15,975 nt of DNA from Ferrovibrio terrae_B (GTDB lineage Bacteria > Pseudomonadota > Alphaproteobacteria > Ferrovibrionales > Ferrovibrionaceae), in assembly GCF_943371255.1 (NCBI RefSeq), contig NZ_CALRUC010000105.1:1-15975 (forward strand), written 5' to 3'. Position numbers and translations under genes: made by a program. Below the pieces are notes generated by a model, which saw only the letters and a list, made by a program, of their open reading frames with translations, searched no databases and was not told the DNA's origin. The first letter of the stretch is position 1; the number at the start of each line of letters is the position of its first letter. Below are positions 7,110 to 12,739 of this stretch, piece by piece.

Positions 7110-7133
7110 CCCGACCCTGCTTACAGGATCGGG
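7110..7133 (-). promoter_or_regulatory. Hairpin overlapping the end of leader 1
   Basis: On the leuA strand CCCGATCCTG and CAGGGTCGGG form a 10-bp stem (one U-G pair) around a UAAG loop that contains the leader stop codon. No U-tract follows directly, so it would be a pause or competing stem, not a terminator. The fold is predicted by eye. Confidence 0.45.
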
Positions 7134-7174
7134 CAGATAAGAAGGAGGCTGCTCAGTCGGGCGGTTTTGTTCAT
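7121..7174 (-). CDS. Candidate leucine leader peptide upstream of leuA (leader 1)
   Basis: A 17-codon ORF, MNKTARLSSLLLICPIL, with five Leu (three consecutive: CTC CTT CTT, two of them rare CTT) and two Ile. Its last codons and stop overlap a 10-bp hairpin (7110-7133). A TTGACG (complement of 7207-7212) could act as -35. The -10 that would follow is poor (CAATTT), and would place the transcript start within a few bases of the ATG, as with leaderless leader peptides of other alphaproteobacteria. No well-spaced SD. Role inferred from composition and position. Confidence 0.5.
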   Translation of the reverse strand: MNKTARLSSLLLICPIL

Positions 7175-7302
7175 ATCCCCAACAAATTGCCAGTCATGCG
7201 GCGCCGCGTCAAGTCAGCCGTTGCCGGGGCCCCGGCTCACGGTTAATGTCCCCGCGTTTCAGGGACTTGGATCCCCGAACCCACGGTCTTGGGAAGAGGC
7301 GC

Positions 7303-8004
7303 ATGAACAAAGTTTACCCGAATGCGAAGGCAGCCCTTGAGGGCATCGTCCGCGACAACATGATGGTGATGTGCGGCGGCTTCGGCCTCTGCGGCCTGCC
7401 GGAAAAGCTGATCGACGCGCTGATGGACAGCGGCGTGAAAGGCCTGACCTGCGTGTCCAACAATGCCGGCGTCGATGGCGCCGGCCTGGGCAAGCTGCTG
7501 GAGACCCGCCAGGTCAAGAAGATGATCTCGTCCTATGTCGGCGAGAACAAGATCTTCGCCAAGCAGTATCTGGCCGGCGAGCTGGAACTCGAATTCAATC
7601 CGCAGGGCACCATGGCCGAGCGCATCCGCGCCGGCGGCGCCGGCATCCCCGCCTTCTTCACCAAGACCGGCGTCGGCACGCTGATTGCGGAAGGCAAGGA
7701 AGAGCGCGTCTTCAACGGCGAGCGCTACATCATGGAAACCGGCCTGGTTGCCGATATCTCGCTGGTCAAGGCCTGGAAGGCCGACACCGCCGGCAACCTG
7801 ATCTACCGCAAGACCGCGCGCAACTTTAATCCCGCGATGGCCACGGCCGGCAGGATCACCATTGCCGAAGTGGAGGAGATCGTGGAGCCCGGCCAGCTGG
7901 ACCCCGACAACATCCATACGCCCGGCATCTATGTGCAGCGTGTCATCTGCGGCGCGCCGTACAACAAGATCATCGAAAACCGCACCGTGCGTAAGCGCGC
8001 CTGA
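7303..8004 (+). CDS. scoA: Succinyl-CoA:3-ketoacid CoA-transferase, subunit A
   Basis: Alpha subunit of the heterodimeric CoA-transferase that moves CoA from succinyl-CoA to acetoacetate (or a related 3-ketoacid), linking ketone-body/polyhydroxybutyrate breakdown to the TCA cycle; 233 aa, cytoplasmic. Family motifs include CGGFGLCGLPE near residues 23-33, ENKIFAKQYLAGELELEFNP and the RAGGAGIPAFFTKTGVGT loop. ATG at 7303 is chosen because of the AGAGG just upstream and because the conserved N-terminus (MNKVYPNAKAALEGI) begins here; the frame is open to 7246, but that sequence looks non-coding. scoB follows after 19 bp. The alternative specificity, 3-oxoadipate CoA-transferase, is less likely from the overall match. 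Confidence 0.92.
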   Translation: MNKVYPNAKAALEGIVRDNMMVMCGGFGLCGLPEKLIDALMDSGVKGLTCVSNNAGVDGAGLGKLLETRQVKKMISSYVGENKIFAKQYLAGELELEFNPQGTMAERIRAGGAGIPAFFTKTGVGTLIAEGKEERVFNGERYIMETGLVADISLVKAWKADTAGNLIYRKTARNFNPAMATAGRITIAEVEEIVEPGQLDPDNIHTPGIYVQRVICGAPYNKIIENRTVRKRA

Positions 8005-8023
8005 GCGAGAGGAGACAGACATC

Positions 8024-8674
8024 ATGGCTTGGACTCGCGATGAAATGGCCGCCCGTGCAGCGAAAGAGCTGAAGGACGGTTTCTACGTCAATCTCGGTAT
8101 CGGCATCCCGACGCTGGTCTCGAACTACATCCCCGAGGGCGTCGACGTCGTTCTGCAGTCGGAAAACGGCATGCTCGGCATGGGCCCGTTTCCCTATGAG
8201 GGCGATGAAGACCCCGATCTGATCAATGCCGGCAAGCAGACCATCACCGAACTGCCGATCTCCAGCTTCTTCGGCTCGGACCAGTCGTTTGCAATGATCC
8301 GCGGCGGGCATATCGATCTGTCGATCCTCGGCGCCATGCAGGTGGCGCAGAATGGCGATCTGGCCAACTGGATGATCCCGGGCAAGATGGTCAAGGGCAT
8401 GGGCGGCGCCATGGACCTGGTTGCCGGCGTCAAGCGCGTCGTCGTTGTCATGGAGCACAATTCCAAGGACGGCGAGAAGAAGCTGCTGAAGGCCTGCGAC
8501 CTGCCGCTCACCGGCGCCGGCGTGGTCGACATGGTGGTGACCGATCTCGCGGTCTTCACCATCGACCGCAAGGGCGGCGGCATGGTGCTGATCGAGCGCG
8601 CGCCCGGCGTGACGCTGGAAGAACTCAAGGAGAAGACCGGCGCGGATTACGCCGTGGCCGCATCCGCCAAGTAA
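8024..8674 (+). CDS. scoB: Succinyl-CoA:3-ketoacid CoA-transferase, subunit B
   Basis: Beta subunit carrying the active site; 216 aa. The catalytic glutamate, which forms the glutamyl-CoA thioester, is Glu47 in SENGMLGMG (family motif ExGxxG). The LGIGIPTLVSNYIPEG stretch and GGAMDLVAGVKRVVVVMEH are typical of the subunit. ATG at 8024 has a strong SD (GAGAGGAGA). The frame extends upstream to 7862 inside scoA, which is shadow. Co-transcribed with scoA and closed by a strong terminator 25 bp downstream, so scoAB is a two-gene unit. Confidence 0.94.
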   Translation: MAWTRDEMAARAAKELKDGFYVNLGIGIPTLVSNYIPEGVDVVLQSENGMLGMGPFPYEGDEDPDLINAGKQTITELPISSFFGSDQSFAMIRGGHIDLSILGAMQVAQNGDLANWMIPGKMVKGMGGAMDLVAGVKRVVVVMEHNSKDGEKKLLKACDLPLTGAGVVDMVVTDLAVFTIDRKGGGMVLIERAPGVTLEELKEKTGADYAVAASAK

Positions 8675-8699
8675 CGCGGTCAAATTCCCGCGACTGAAG

Positions 8700-8729
8700 G
8701 CCCCGGCAGGCAACTGCCGGGGCTTTTTT
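8700..8729 (+). terminator. Intrinsic terminator of scoAB
   Basis: A perfect 10-bp stem GCCCCGGCAG/CTGCCGGGGC with a GCAA tetraloop is followed by six T. This is the best terminator in the window. Confidence 0.95.
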
Positions 8730-8791
8730 GTTGCCTGCCGCCGCCCTACCTAGGAGACTGCACTGCTGCCCGTCCGGACCGGAGAACCCCC

Positions 8792-9187
8792 ATGCGCGCC
8801 TTCCTGTTCCGCCATCGCAAACTGCTCGCCGCCGGCCTTGTGCTGAAGCTCGCGCTCACCGGCATTGTCGGGGCAGCCATGCTGACTCCCGCTTGGGCCC
8901 ATCACGGCTGGGGCTCGTATGATTCCACCACGGTGCTGACGCTGGACGGCACGGTGGAGAAGATCACGCCTGACAATCCGCATGCCGAATTCCTGCTCAA
9001 GACGGCGGACAAGACCTGGCAGGTCACGCTGTCGCCGCCCTATCGCATGGCCAATCGCGGCAAGCCGGTCGCGGATATCAAGGTCGGCGATCGCGTCGTG
9101 GCGGTCGGCTATCCCAGCCGGGTGACGCCGAACGAGATGCGCGCCGAACGCATCACCCATAACGGCGTCACCGTCGAACTGCGCTGA
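8792..9187 (+). CDS. Small periplasmic protein, DUF6152-like
   Basis: 131 aa. A long signal peptide (about residues 1-36, basic start, cleavage TPAWA|HH) would leave a mature protein of about 95 residues whose first two residues are His37-His38, followed by GWGSYD. The rest is predicted beta-rich: LTLDGTVEKITPDNPHAEFLLK, TWQVTLSPPYRM, VGDRVVAVGYPS, an OB-like pattern typical of the DUF6152 family as I remember it. No known function. ATG at 8792 follows GGAGAA. It lies 12 bp upstream of a four-TM protein gene and is probably co-transcribed. An N-terminal His-His and a conserved NPHAE invite a metal-binding hypothesis; that is inference only. Confidence 0.8.
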   Translation: MRAFLFRHRKLLAAGLVLKLALTGIVGAAMLTPAWAHHGWGSYDSTTVLTLDGTVEKITPDNPHAEFLLKTADKTWQVTLSPPYRMANRGKPVADIKVGDRVVAVGYPSRVTPNEMRAERITHNGVTVELR

Positions 9188-9199
9188 CGGCGCTCAATC

Positions 9200-9715
9200 T
9201 TGGAGCACGCCGCTTCGCATCATCCCTGGCTGGTCGGGCTGGAGCAATCCGGCCTCGGCGCCGCCATGCGCCAGTCGATGTTTCTCTATCCCGCTGTCGA
9301 GGTGGTGCATATCCTGGGCTTCGTGCTGCTGGTCGGCAGCATCGTCGGCTTCGACCTGCGCCTGCTCGGCCTCACGCGCCGGCTGCCGGTCGCGCCCTTT
9401 GCCCATCATGCCGTGCCGCTGGCCATGCTGGGCTTTTTCATTGCCGCGCCGAGCGGCTTTCTGCTCTTCACCACCGAGGCAACCAGCATCGCGGTCAATC
9501 CGGCTTTCCAGGTCAAGCTGGCCTGCGTCGCCACCGGCCTGCTCAACGCAGCCGTCTTCCATCTCGGTCCGTGGCGCAGCATGGTGCGCCATAAAGATGA
9601 TATGGGGGGCGGCATCGCCGCTTCGGTTCCCCTCAGCGCCCGCATCGGTGCAGCGGTCTCGCTGCTGGCATGGTGTGGCGCTGTCATCGGTGGACGCCTG
9701 ATCGCGTATCTCTGA
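9200..9715 (+). CDS. Four-TM membrane protein of unknown function (DUF6644-like)
   Basis: 171 aa, about four TM segments (roughly 34-56, 72-92, 104-123, 145-167). Conserved-looking features are SGLGAAMRQSMFLYPAVEVVHILGF (residues 17-41, read in two parts), His37 inside TM1, His69-His70 before TM2, NPAFQVKL before TM3 and His121. The layout recalls the CopD/YebZ type of small polytopic proteins, but I cannot assign a family firmly. Start: the TTG at 9200 is preferred over the ATG at 9266 because the latter would remove the conserved SGLG segment. There is no good SD and an in-frame stop lies 12 bp upstream, so translation is probably coupled to the preceding gene, which is in the same reading frame. 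Confidence 0.75.
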   Translation: MEHAASHHPWLVGLEQSGLGAAMRQSMFLYPAVEVVHILGFVLLVGSIVGFDLRLLGLTRRLPVAPFAHHAVPLAMLGFFIAAPSGFLLFTTEATSIAVNPAFQVKLACVATGLLNAAVFHLGPWRSMVRHKDDMGGGIAASVPLSARIGAAVSLLAWCGAVIGGRLIAYL

Positions 9716-9730
9716 CCCGCGCCTCGATTT

Positions 9731-9747
9731 GGCCGCAATTCGCGGCC
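9731..9747. repeat. Hairpin after the membrane-protein gene
   Basis: GGCCGC-AATTC-GCGGCC, a perfect 6-bp stem 16 bp after the stop. No T-tract follows, so it is at most a weak terminator or mRNA 3' end. Confidence 0.35.
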
Positions 9748-9788
9748 GCGCCCCGCTTGAGACAAAAAAACGATCATTACAGCGGACC

Positions 9789-9813
9789 GGAACCGCAGGA
9801 ACCGGTGCGCGTT
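9789..9813 (+). promoter_or_regulatory. EcfG-type (general stress response) promoter motif
   Basis: GGAAC (9789-9793), 16 bp, then CGTT (9810-9813) fits the alphaproteobacterial EcfG consensus GGAAC-N16/17-CGTT exactly. The predicted start near 9820 would give a 5' UTR of about 105 nt before the lipoprotein ATG at 9928. A chance match is possible in GC-rich DNA. Confidence 0.5.
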
Positions 9814-9927
9814 TGTTGTCTGCCACCCAGATCGGGAACCCCGGCATGGACACGGCGGACGCGACAGGCCTGCATCAGGTCAATCTAGCGGACGCGCGCG
9901 ATCCAGCCAGGTCATAAGGAGAAAATC

Positions 9928-10530
9928 ATGATCGCGCGTCGCAAATTCTTCATGCTTGCCGCGGCCACCATCGCCGCCGCCTCTGTCGTCGCCTGCGCAT
10001 CGCAGACCTATTCGGTCGGCGGTACCGTTTCGTATCGCGAGCGCCTGATCCTGCCGGCCGACTCCCAGGTCGTCGTGCGGCTGGAAGACATCAGCCGCGG
10101 TGCGTCCTATCCGGCCGTGGTCTCGGAACAGCGTATCGTTCCCAACAGCATGGCGGTGACCTCCTTCCAGCTGCCCTATGATCGCAGTGCGATCAACCCG
10201 AACGCCACCTATGTGGTGAATGCCTGGATCGAGCAGGGCGGTCGCGTCATGTTCCGCAACAGCAAGGTCTATCCGGTGCTGACCAAGACGGCGCCGATGG
10301 GCCATGTCAACATCGAGCTGGAGCAGGTCGCCGCGGTCTTCGTGCCGCAGCCGGTTGCCACTGTTCAGCCGGCGCCGGGCACCGTGGTGCAGCAGACCAC
10401 CACCACGACCACGACGCCGACCGGTGCCGTGATCGTGCAGCAGGCCCCGGCAACCCCGGGCACCTACTATGTGCAGCCGGCCCCGGCCGCGCCGCCGTCC
10501 GGCACCGTGATCCTGCAGCCGGTTCGCTAA
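9928..10530 (+). CDS. YbaY/YscW-family-like lipoprotein with Pro/Thr/Gln-rich tail
   Basis: 200 aa. The N-terminus MIARRKFFMLAAATIAAAS leads to a lipobox VVAC with the lipidated Cys at residue 23. Residues about 28-135 resemble the YbaY/YscW type (PF09619) beta-domain: VGGTVSYRERLILPADSQV, VVRLEDISRG, VPNSMAVTSFQLPYD, and WIEQGGRVMFRNSKVYPV. Such proteins are outer-membrane lipoproteins with poorly known roles. Residues about 138-200 form a low-complexity tail with a run of seven Thr and repeated QPAP/VQQ blocks, probably a disordered periplasmic linker. Strong SD AAGGAG before the ATG at 9928. Monocistronic: its own terminator follows, and an EcfG-like motif lies upstream, suggesting stress-induced expression. 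Confidence 0.85.
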   Translation: MIARRKFFMLAAATIAAASVVACASQTYSVGGTVSYRERLILPADSQVVVRLEDISRGASYPAVVSEQRIVPNSMAVTSFQLPYDRSAINPNATYVVNAWIEQGGRVMFRNSKVYPVLTKTAPMGHVNIELEQVAAVFVPQPVATVQPAPGTVVQQTTTTTTTPTGAVIVQQAPATPGTYYVQPAPAAPPSGTVILQPVR

Positions 10531-10551
10531 ACACCGGTTGAGTCTTCAGCG

Positions 10552-10592
10552 TCAGGGCCTGCCTCCACAGCGGAGGCGGGCCCTGATCTTTT
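10552..10592 (+). terminator. Intrinsic terminator of the lipoprotein gene
   Basis: The stem TCAGGGCC-t-GCCTCC pairs with GGAGGC-g-GGCCCTGA around loop ACAGC, 14 bp with one internal mismatch, and is followed by TCTTTT. Confidence 0.9.
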
Positions 10593-10614
10593 GTATCTGG
10601 CCCGACGCCGGGTG

Positions 10615-10642
10615 TTGACCTGTCCCGTTTCATGTAATAATT
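10615..10642 (+). promoter_or_regulatory. Probable promoter of the rrf2-methyltransferase operon
   Basis: TTGACC at 10615-10620 is a good -35. The AT-rich stretch 10635-10643 (TAATAATTG), 15-17 bp further on, would be the -10. The start site would then lie at or within a few bases of the ATG at 10651, and no SD is present, so the mRNA is probably leaderless. Confidence 0.55.
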
Positions 10643-10664
10643 GATATTACATGAAACGGGACAG
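10620..10664. promoter_or_regulatory. Perfect 45-bp palindrome over promoter and start codon: likely Rrf2 operator
   Basis: Left arm CTGTCCCGTTTCATGTAATA (10620-10639), spacer ATTGA, and right arm an exact 20-bp reverse complement (10645-10664). The inner part ATGTAATA-N5-TATTACAT has the form of Rrf2-family operators. The right arm encodes the ATG and residues 1-4 of the Rrf2 protein, so the palindrome extends into coding sequence. Autorepression is the natural reading; the transcript could also fold if started upstream. Confidence 0.8.
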
Positions 10665-11115
10665 CAAATTGTCAGGTGTGCTTCACGTGCTGCTGCATAT
10701 GGCGCAGCGGGATGCGCCGGCCACATCCGAAATGCTTGCCAGGGCGATGCAGACCAACCCGGTCGTGATCCGACAGATCATGGCGGGGCTGCGCGAACGC
10801 GGCTATGTGCGCTCGGAAAAAGGCCATGGCGGCGGTTGGACCCTGGCCTGCGACCTCTCGACGCTCACCTTGCGGGATGTCTACGAGGCGCTCGGCGAGC
10901 CGTCGCTGCTGGCGATGGGCAACCGGACCGAAGCGCCGGGCTGCCTGGTTGAGCAGGCCGTCAACGCTGCGCTCGGCCGCGCCTTCGACGAGGCCGAAGC
11001 GATGCTGCTGTCGCGCTTCGCCTCGGTGACGCTCGCGCAACTCCGCGATGACTTTCAAAATCGGCTGGCCGGTCGCAGGCGATCTTACGATCTGGAGGCG
11101 GTTCATGCCGGATGA
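10651..11115 (+). CDS. Rrf2-family transcriptional regulator
   Basis: 154 aa. An N-terminal winged helix (about 1-75) carries the family pattern LHVLLHMAQ, SEMLARAMQTNPVVIRQIMAGL (recognition helix) and the GHGGGWTLACD wing. The linker helix APGCLVEQAVNAALGRAFDEAEAMLL follows. Only two cysteines are present (Cys67, Cys98), so the three-Cys Fe-S cluster set of IscR/NsrR/RsrR members is missing. It may be a redox-thiol or small-ligand sensor of the YwnA-like group. ATG at 10651 lies inside a perfect palindrome, without SD. The stop overlaps the next gene by 11 bp, so regulator and methyltransferase form one operon. C-terminal residues are basic (RLAGRRRSY). Confidence 0.92.
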   Translation: MKRDSKLSGVLHVLLHMAQRDAPATSEMLARAMQTNPVVIRQIMAGLRERGYVRSEKGHGGGWTLACDLSTLTLRDVYEALGEPSLLAMGNRTEAPGCLVEQAVNAALGRAFDEAEAMLLSRFASVTLAQLRDDFQNRLAGRRRSYDLEAVHAG

Positions 11116-11806
11116 CCAAATGATGCAGGCCCTGCTCGCATCCTTCAGCGACCCCGAGCATGCCCGACGGTATGGCGAGGGCCCGCAGCGGTTTATACCA
11201 GGCTTTGCCGATCTGCATCGCATGACGGCGATACTGCTCGCCGAGCGCGCTCCGCACCACGCTCATGTGCTGGTGCTGGGGGCCGGTGGCGGTCTTGAGC
11301 TGAAGGCCCTGGCTACCGCACAGCCGGAGTGGCGCTTTGTCGGCGTCGATCCGGCCGGTGCCATGCTGACCGAGGCGAAACGCCTGCTGGGGTCAGATGC
11401 GGCGCGCGTCACGTTTTGCGAGGGATATATCGATGATGCGCCCCTGGGCCCGTTCGATGCCGCAACCTGTCTTCTGACCCTGCACTTCCTGGCGCCGGAA
11501 GATCGCAGGCGCACGCTCGCCCAGCTTCGTCGGCGACTCAAACCCGGCGCTCCGTTCGTGGCAGCGCATATCAGCTTTCCGCAGGACAGCGGTGCCCGTC
11601 CGCTCTGGCTGTCGCGGTACGGCGCCTTCGCGCGCGCGTCCGGCGCCGAGCCCGCGCAGGTGGAAAAGATGGTCGCGACAGTCGACGCGCACCTGCCGAT
11701 GCTGACGCCCGAGCAGGACGAAGCCATCCAGCGCGATGCAGGCTTTTCGGATGTCGCCATGTTCTATGCCGCTTTCAACTGGCGCGGCTGGGTCGCCTAT
11801 GCCTGA
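11105..11806 (+). CDS. Class I SAM-dependent methyltransferase
   Basis: 233 aa from the ATG at 11105, with TGGAGG correctly spaced upstream inside the rrf2 gene. Motif I is VLVLGAGGG (Gly59-Gly63 loop), the acidic motif II residue is Asp82 in FVGVDPAGAML, and a motif IV-like FDAATCLLTLHFLAPEDRR follows near residue 120. The C-terminal half (PLWLSRYGAFARASG, AEPAQVEKM) resembles small-molecule or CmoA/Tam-like methyltransferases; no substrate can be named. The 11-bp overlap with the Rrf2 gene and shared promoter suggest the methyltransferase is the regulator's main target, so it may modify or detoxify whatever the regulator senses. The frame is open upstream to 11048 but that part lies in rrf2. 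Confidence 0.88.
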   Translation: MPDDQMMQALLASFSDPEHARRYGEGPQRFIPGFADLHRMTAILLAERAPHHAHVLVLGAGGGLELKALATAQPEWRFVGVDPAGAMLTEAKRLLGSDAARVTFCEGYIDDAPLGPFDAATCLLTLHFLAPEDRRRTLAQLRRRLKPGAPFVAAHISFPQDSGARPLWLSRYGAFARASGAEPAQVEKMVATVDAHLPMLTPEQDEAIQRDAGFSDVAMFYAAFNWRGWVAYA

Positions 11807-11815
11807 AGTCGGACA

Positions 11816-11836
11816 GCCCTGACTCACGGACAGGGC
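11816..11836. terminator. Possible shared hairpin between convergent genes
   Basis: GCCCTG (11816-11821) and CAGGGC (11831-11836) with a 9-nt loop, spanning the stop of the minus-strand gene. There is no T-tract on either strand, so termination is uncertain. Confidence 0.3.
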
Positions 11837-12243
11837 GCTTCGCGGAAAGCGTAGATGCGGTCGTCGGCCGGCGTGTAGTCGGCACGGGCCGTACTGTCCT
11901 TGGTCATCGTGGCCCATTCCGGCGAGATCGTGGTCTGGTAGATCTGGCACACGATCCGGTCGCCGCGCTGCGCGCGATAATATTCCGCCTTCGCCGCCCA
12001 GCGCCCGTCCGGCTGCATCAGCCGCGTCTCGCCATTCTCCACCACCACATGCCAGCGCAGTGACGCCCCCTCGCGCAGCGTCAGCACCACCGGGCCGGCC
12101 TTGGCCGGCAGCTCCACCGCTTCGGCCAGCACATGGCCGCCGGCCAGCACGGTATCGGCCGCAAAATGGAGGGCGGGTGCGGGCAGGTCTTCGGCCAGCG
12201 CGGCGGTCGAGATCAGCAGGGCAACAGGCAGGGACAGGCGCAT
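11824..12243 (-). CDS. Exported protein of unknown function
   Basis: 139 aa, not recognised. A short clear signal peptide (MRLSLPVALLISTAALA, cleavage ALA|EDLP) directs it to the periplasm. The mature part is predicted beta-rich (AVELPAKAGPVVLTLREGASLRWHVVVENGETRLM) and ends with DRIVCQIYQTT and REAPCP; these two cysteines could form a disulfide. ATG at 12243 has no strong SD. It lies 30 bp downstream of the DUF1232 gene on the same strand and is likely co-transcribed. Convergent with the methyltransferase gene. Base composition matches its neighbours. Confidence 0.75.
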   Translation of the reverse strand: MRLSLPVALLISTAALAEDLPAPALHFAADTVLAGGHVLAEAVELPAKAGPVVLTLREGASLRWHVVVENGETRLMQPDGRWAAKAEYYRAQRGDRIVCQIYQTTISPEWATMTKDSTARADYTPADDRIYAFREAPCP

Positions 12244-12273
12244 GGCCCGAGCCTAGCACGGCTTGCTGCGGCG

Positions 12274-12654
12274 TCAGCCGCGCCGCAGCCTGTCGAGCTG
12301 CGCCTGGGCCTGTTCGCGATGGGCGTCGGTGATGCTGGACTCCACCGCCTTGATCGCGGCCAGGATCACGGCGAGATCGTCGCCATAGCCCAGGGCGCCG
12401 AAAATGTCGGGGATGAAATCCACCGGCACGATGAAATAGCCCAGCGCGCCGAACAGCACGGCCTTGGCGGTGGTCGAGGTCTTCGGGTCGATGGCGGCAT
12501 AGAAGGCGGCCAGGAAGGTGGCCGCGCCGGGCAGATAGGTCACGGTCTTTTTCAGCTTGCGCCAGAACCGCTTGGCCAGGCGCGGCTGTTCGATCCGCAG
12601 GCGGGCCGGGTCGGCCGGCACCTGGAAGGCGAGGGGATTGGGGTCGGGGCTCAT
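12274..12654 (-). CDS. DUF1232 (YkvA-like) membrane protein
   Basis: 126 aa from the ATG at 12654. Residues about 20-45 are basic and amphipathic (RLAKRFWRKLKKTVTYLPG). The DUF1232 hallmark follows: AVLFGALGYFIVPVDFIPDIFGALGYGDDLAVILAAIKAVESSI, read in parts, with YFIVPVDFIPD and GYGDDLAVI as its conserved blocks. Members are small membrane-associated proteins of unknown function. The frame is open upstream to 12750, which would add 32 residues. I prefer 12654 because the extension is low-quality (Pro/Gly/Leu-rich) and overlaps the divergent gene. No SD is present; a -10-like TATCTC ends 5 bp before the ATG, so the mRNA may be leaderless. Confidence 0.85.
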   Translation of the reverse strand: MSPDPNPLAFQVPADPARLRIEQPRLAKRFWRKLKKTVTYLPGAATFLAAFYAAIDPKTSTTAKAVLFGALGYFIVPVDFIPDIFGALGYGDDLAVILAAIKAVESSITDAHREQAQAQLDRLRRG

Positions 12655-12659
12655 GTGGG

Positions 12660-12690
12660 GAGATATGGGGAGTCCCGATTGACGCTGCAA
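12660..12690 (-). promoter_or_regulatory. Possible leaderless promoter of the DUF1232 gene
   Basis: On the minus strand TTGCAG (12690-12685) and TATCTC (12665-12660) are 19 bp apart (ATATCT gives 18). The -10 ends 5 bp before the ATG, placing transcription start at the start codon. Confidence 0.35.
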
Positions 12691-12739
12691 GCCGGGCGGG
12701 GCTGTGCCATAACGGAGTCCGGGCAGCAGGGGAAAAGCT

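Larger units (their letters stand above)
6875..7302. other. 428-bp divergent intergenic region between leuA and scoA
   Basis: The region is far longer than other gaps in the window. On the leuA strand it holds a TTGACG box (complement of 7207-7212), two candidate leucine-rich leader ORFs (7121-7174 and 6954-7064) and several hairpins that can form in mutually exclusive ways. On the scoA strand only the SD (GGAAGAGG just before 7303) is evident; I cannot identify the scoA promoter. Confidence 0.7.

Noticed and set aside
7028..7246. 72-codon plus-strand ORF in the leuA-scoA gap
   Set aside because: Basic, low-complexity product, no SD. The features on the opposite strand (leader codons, hairpins) explain the region better.
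9846..9917. 23-codon ORF just before the lipoprotein gene
   Set aside because: Weak SD, no composition bias suggesting a leader, and it runs into the lipoprotein SD. It could couple translation but nothing supports that.
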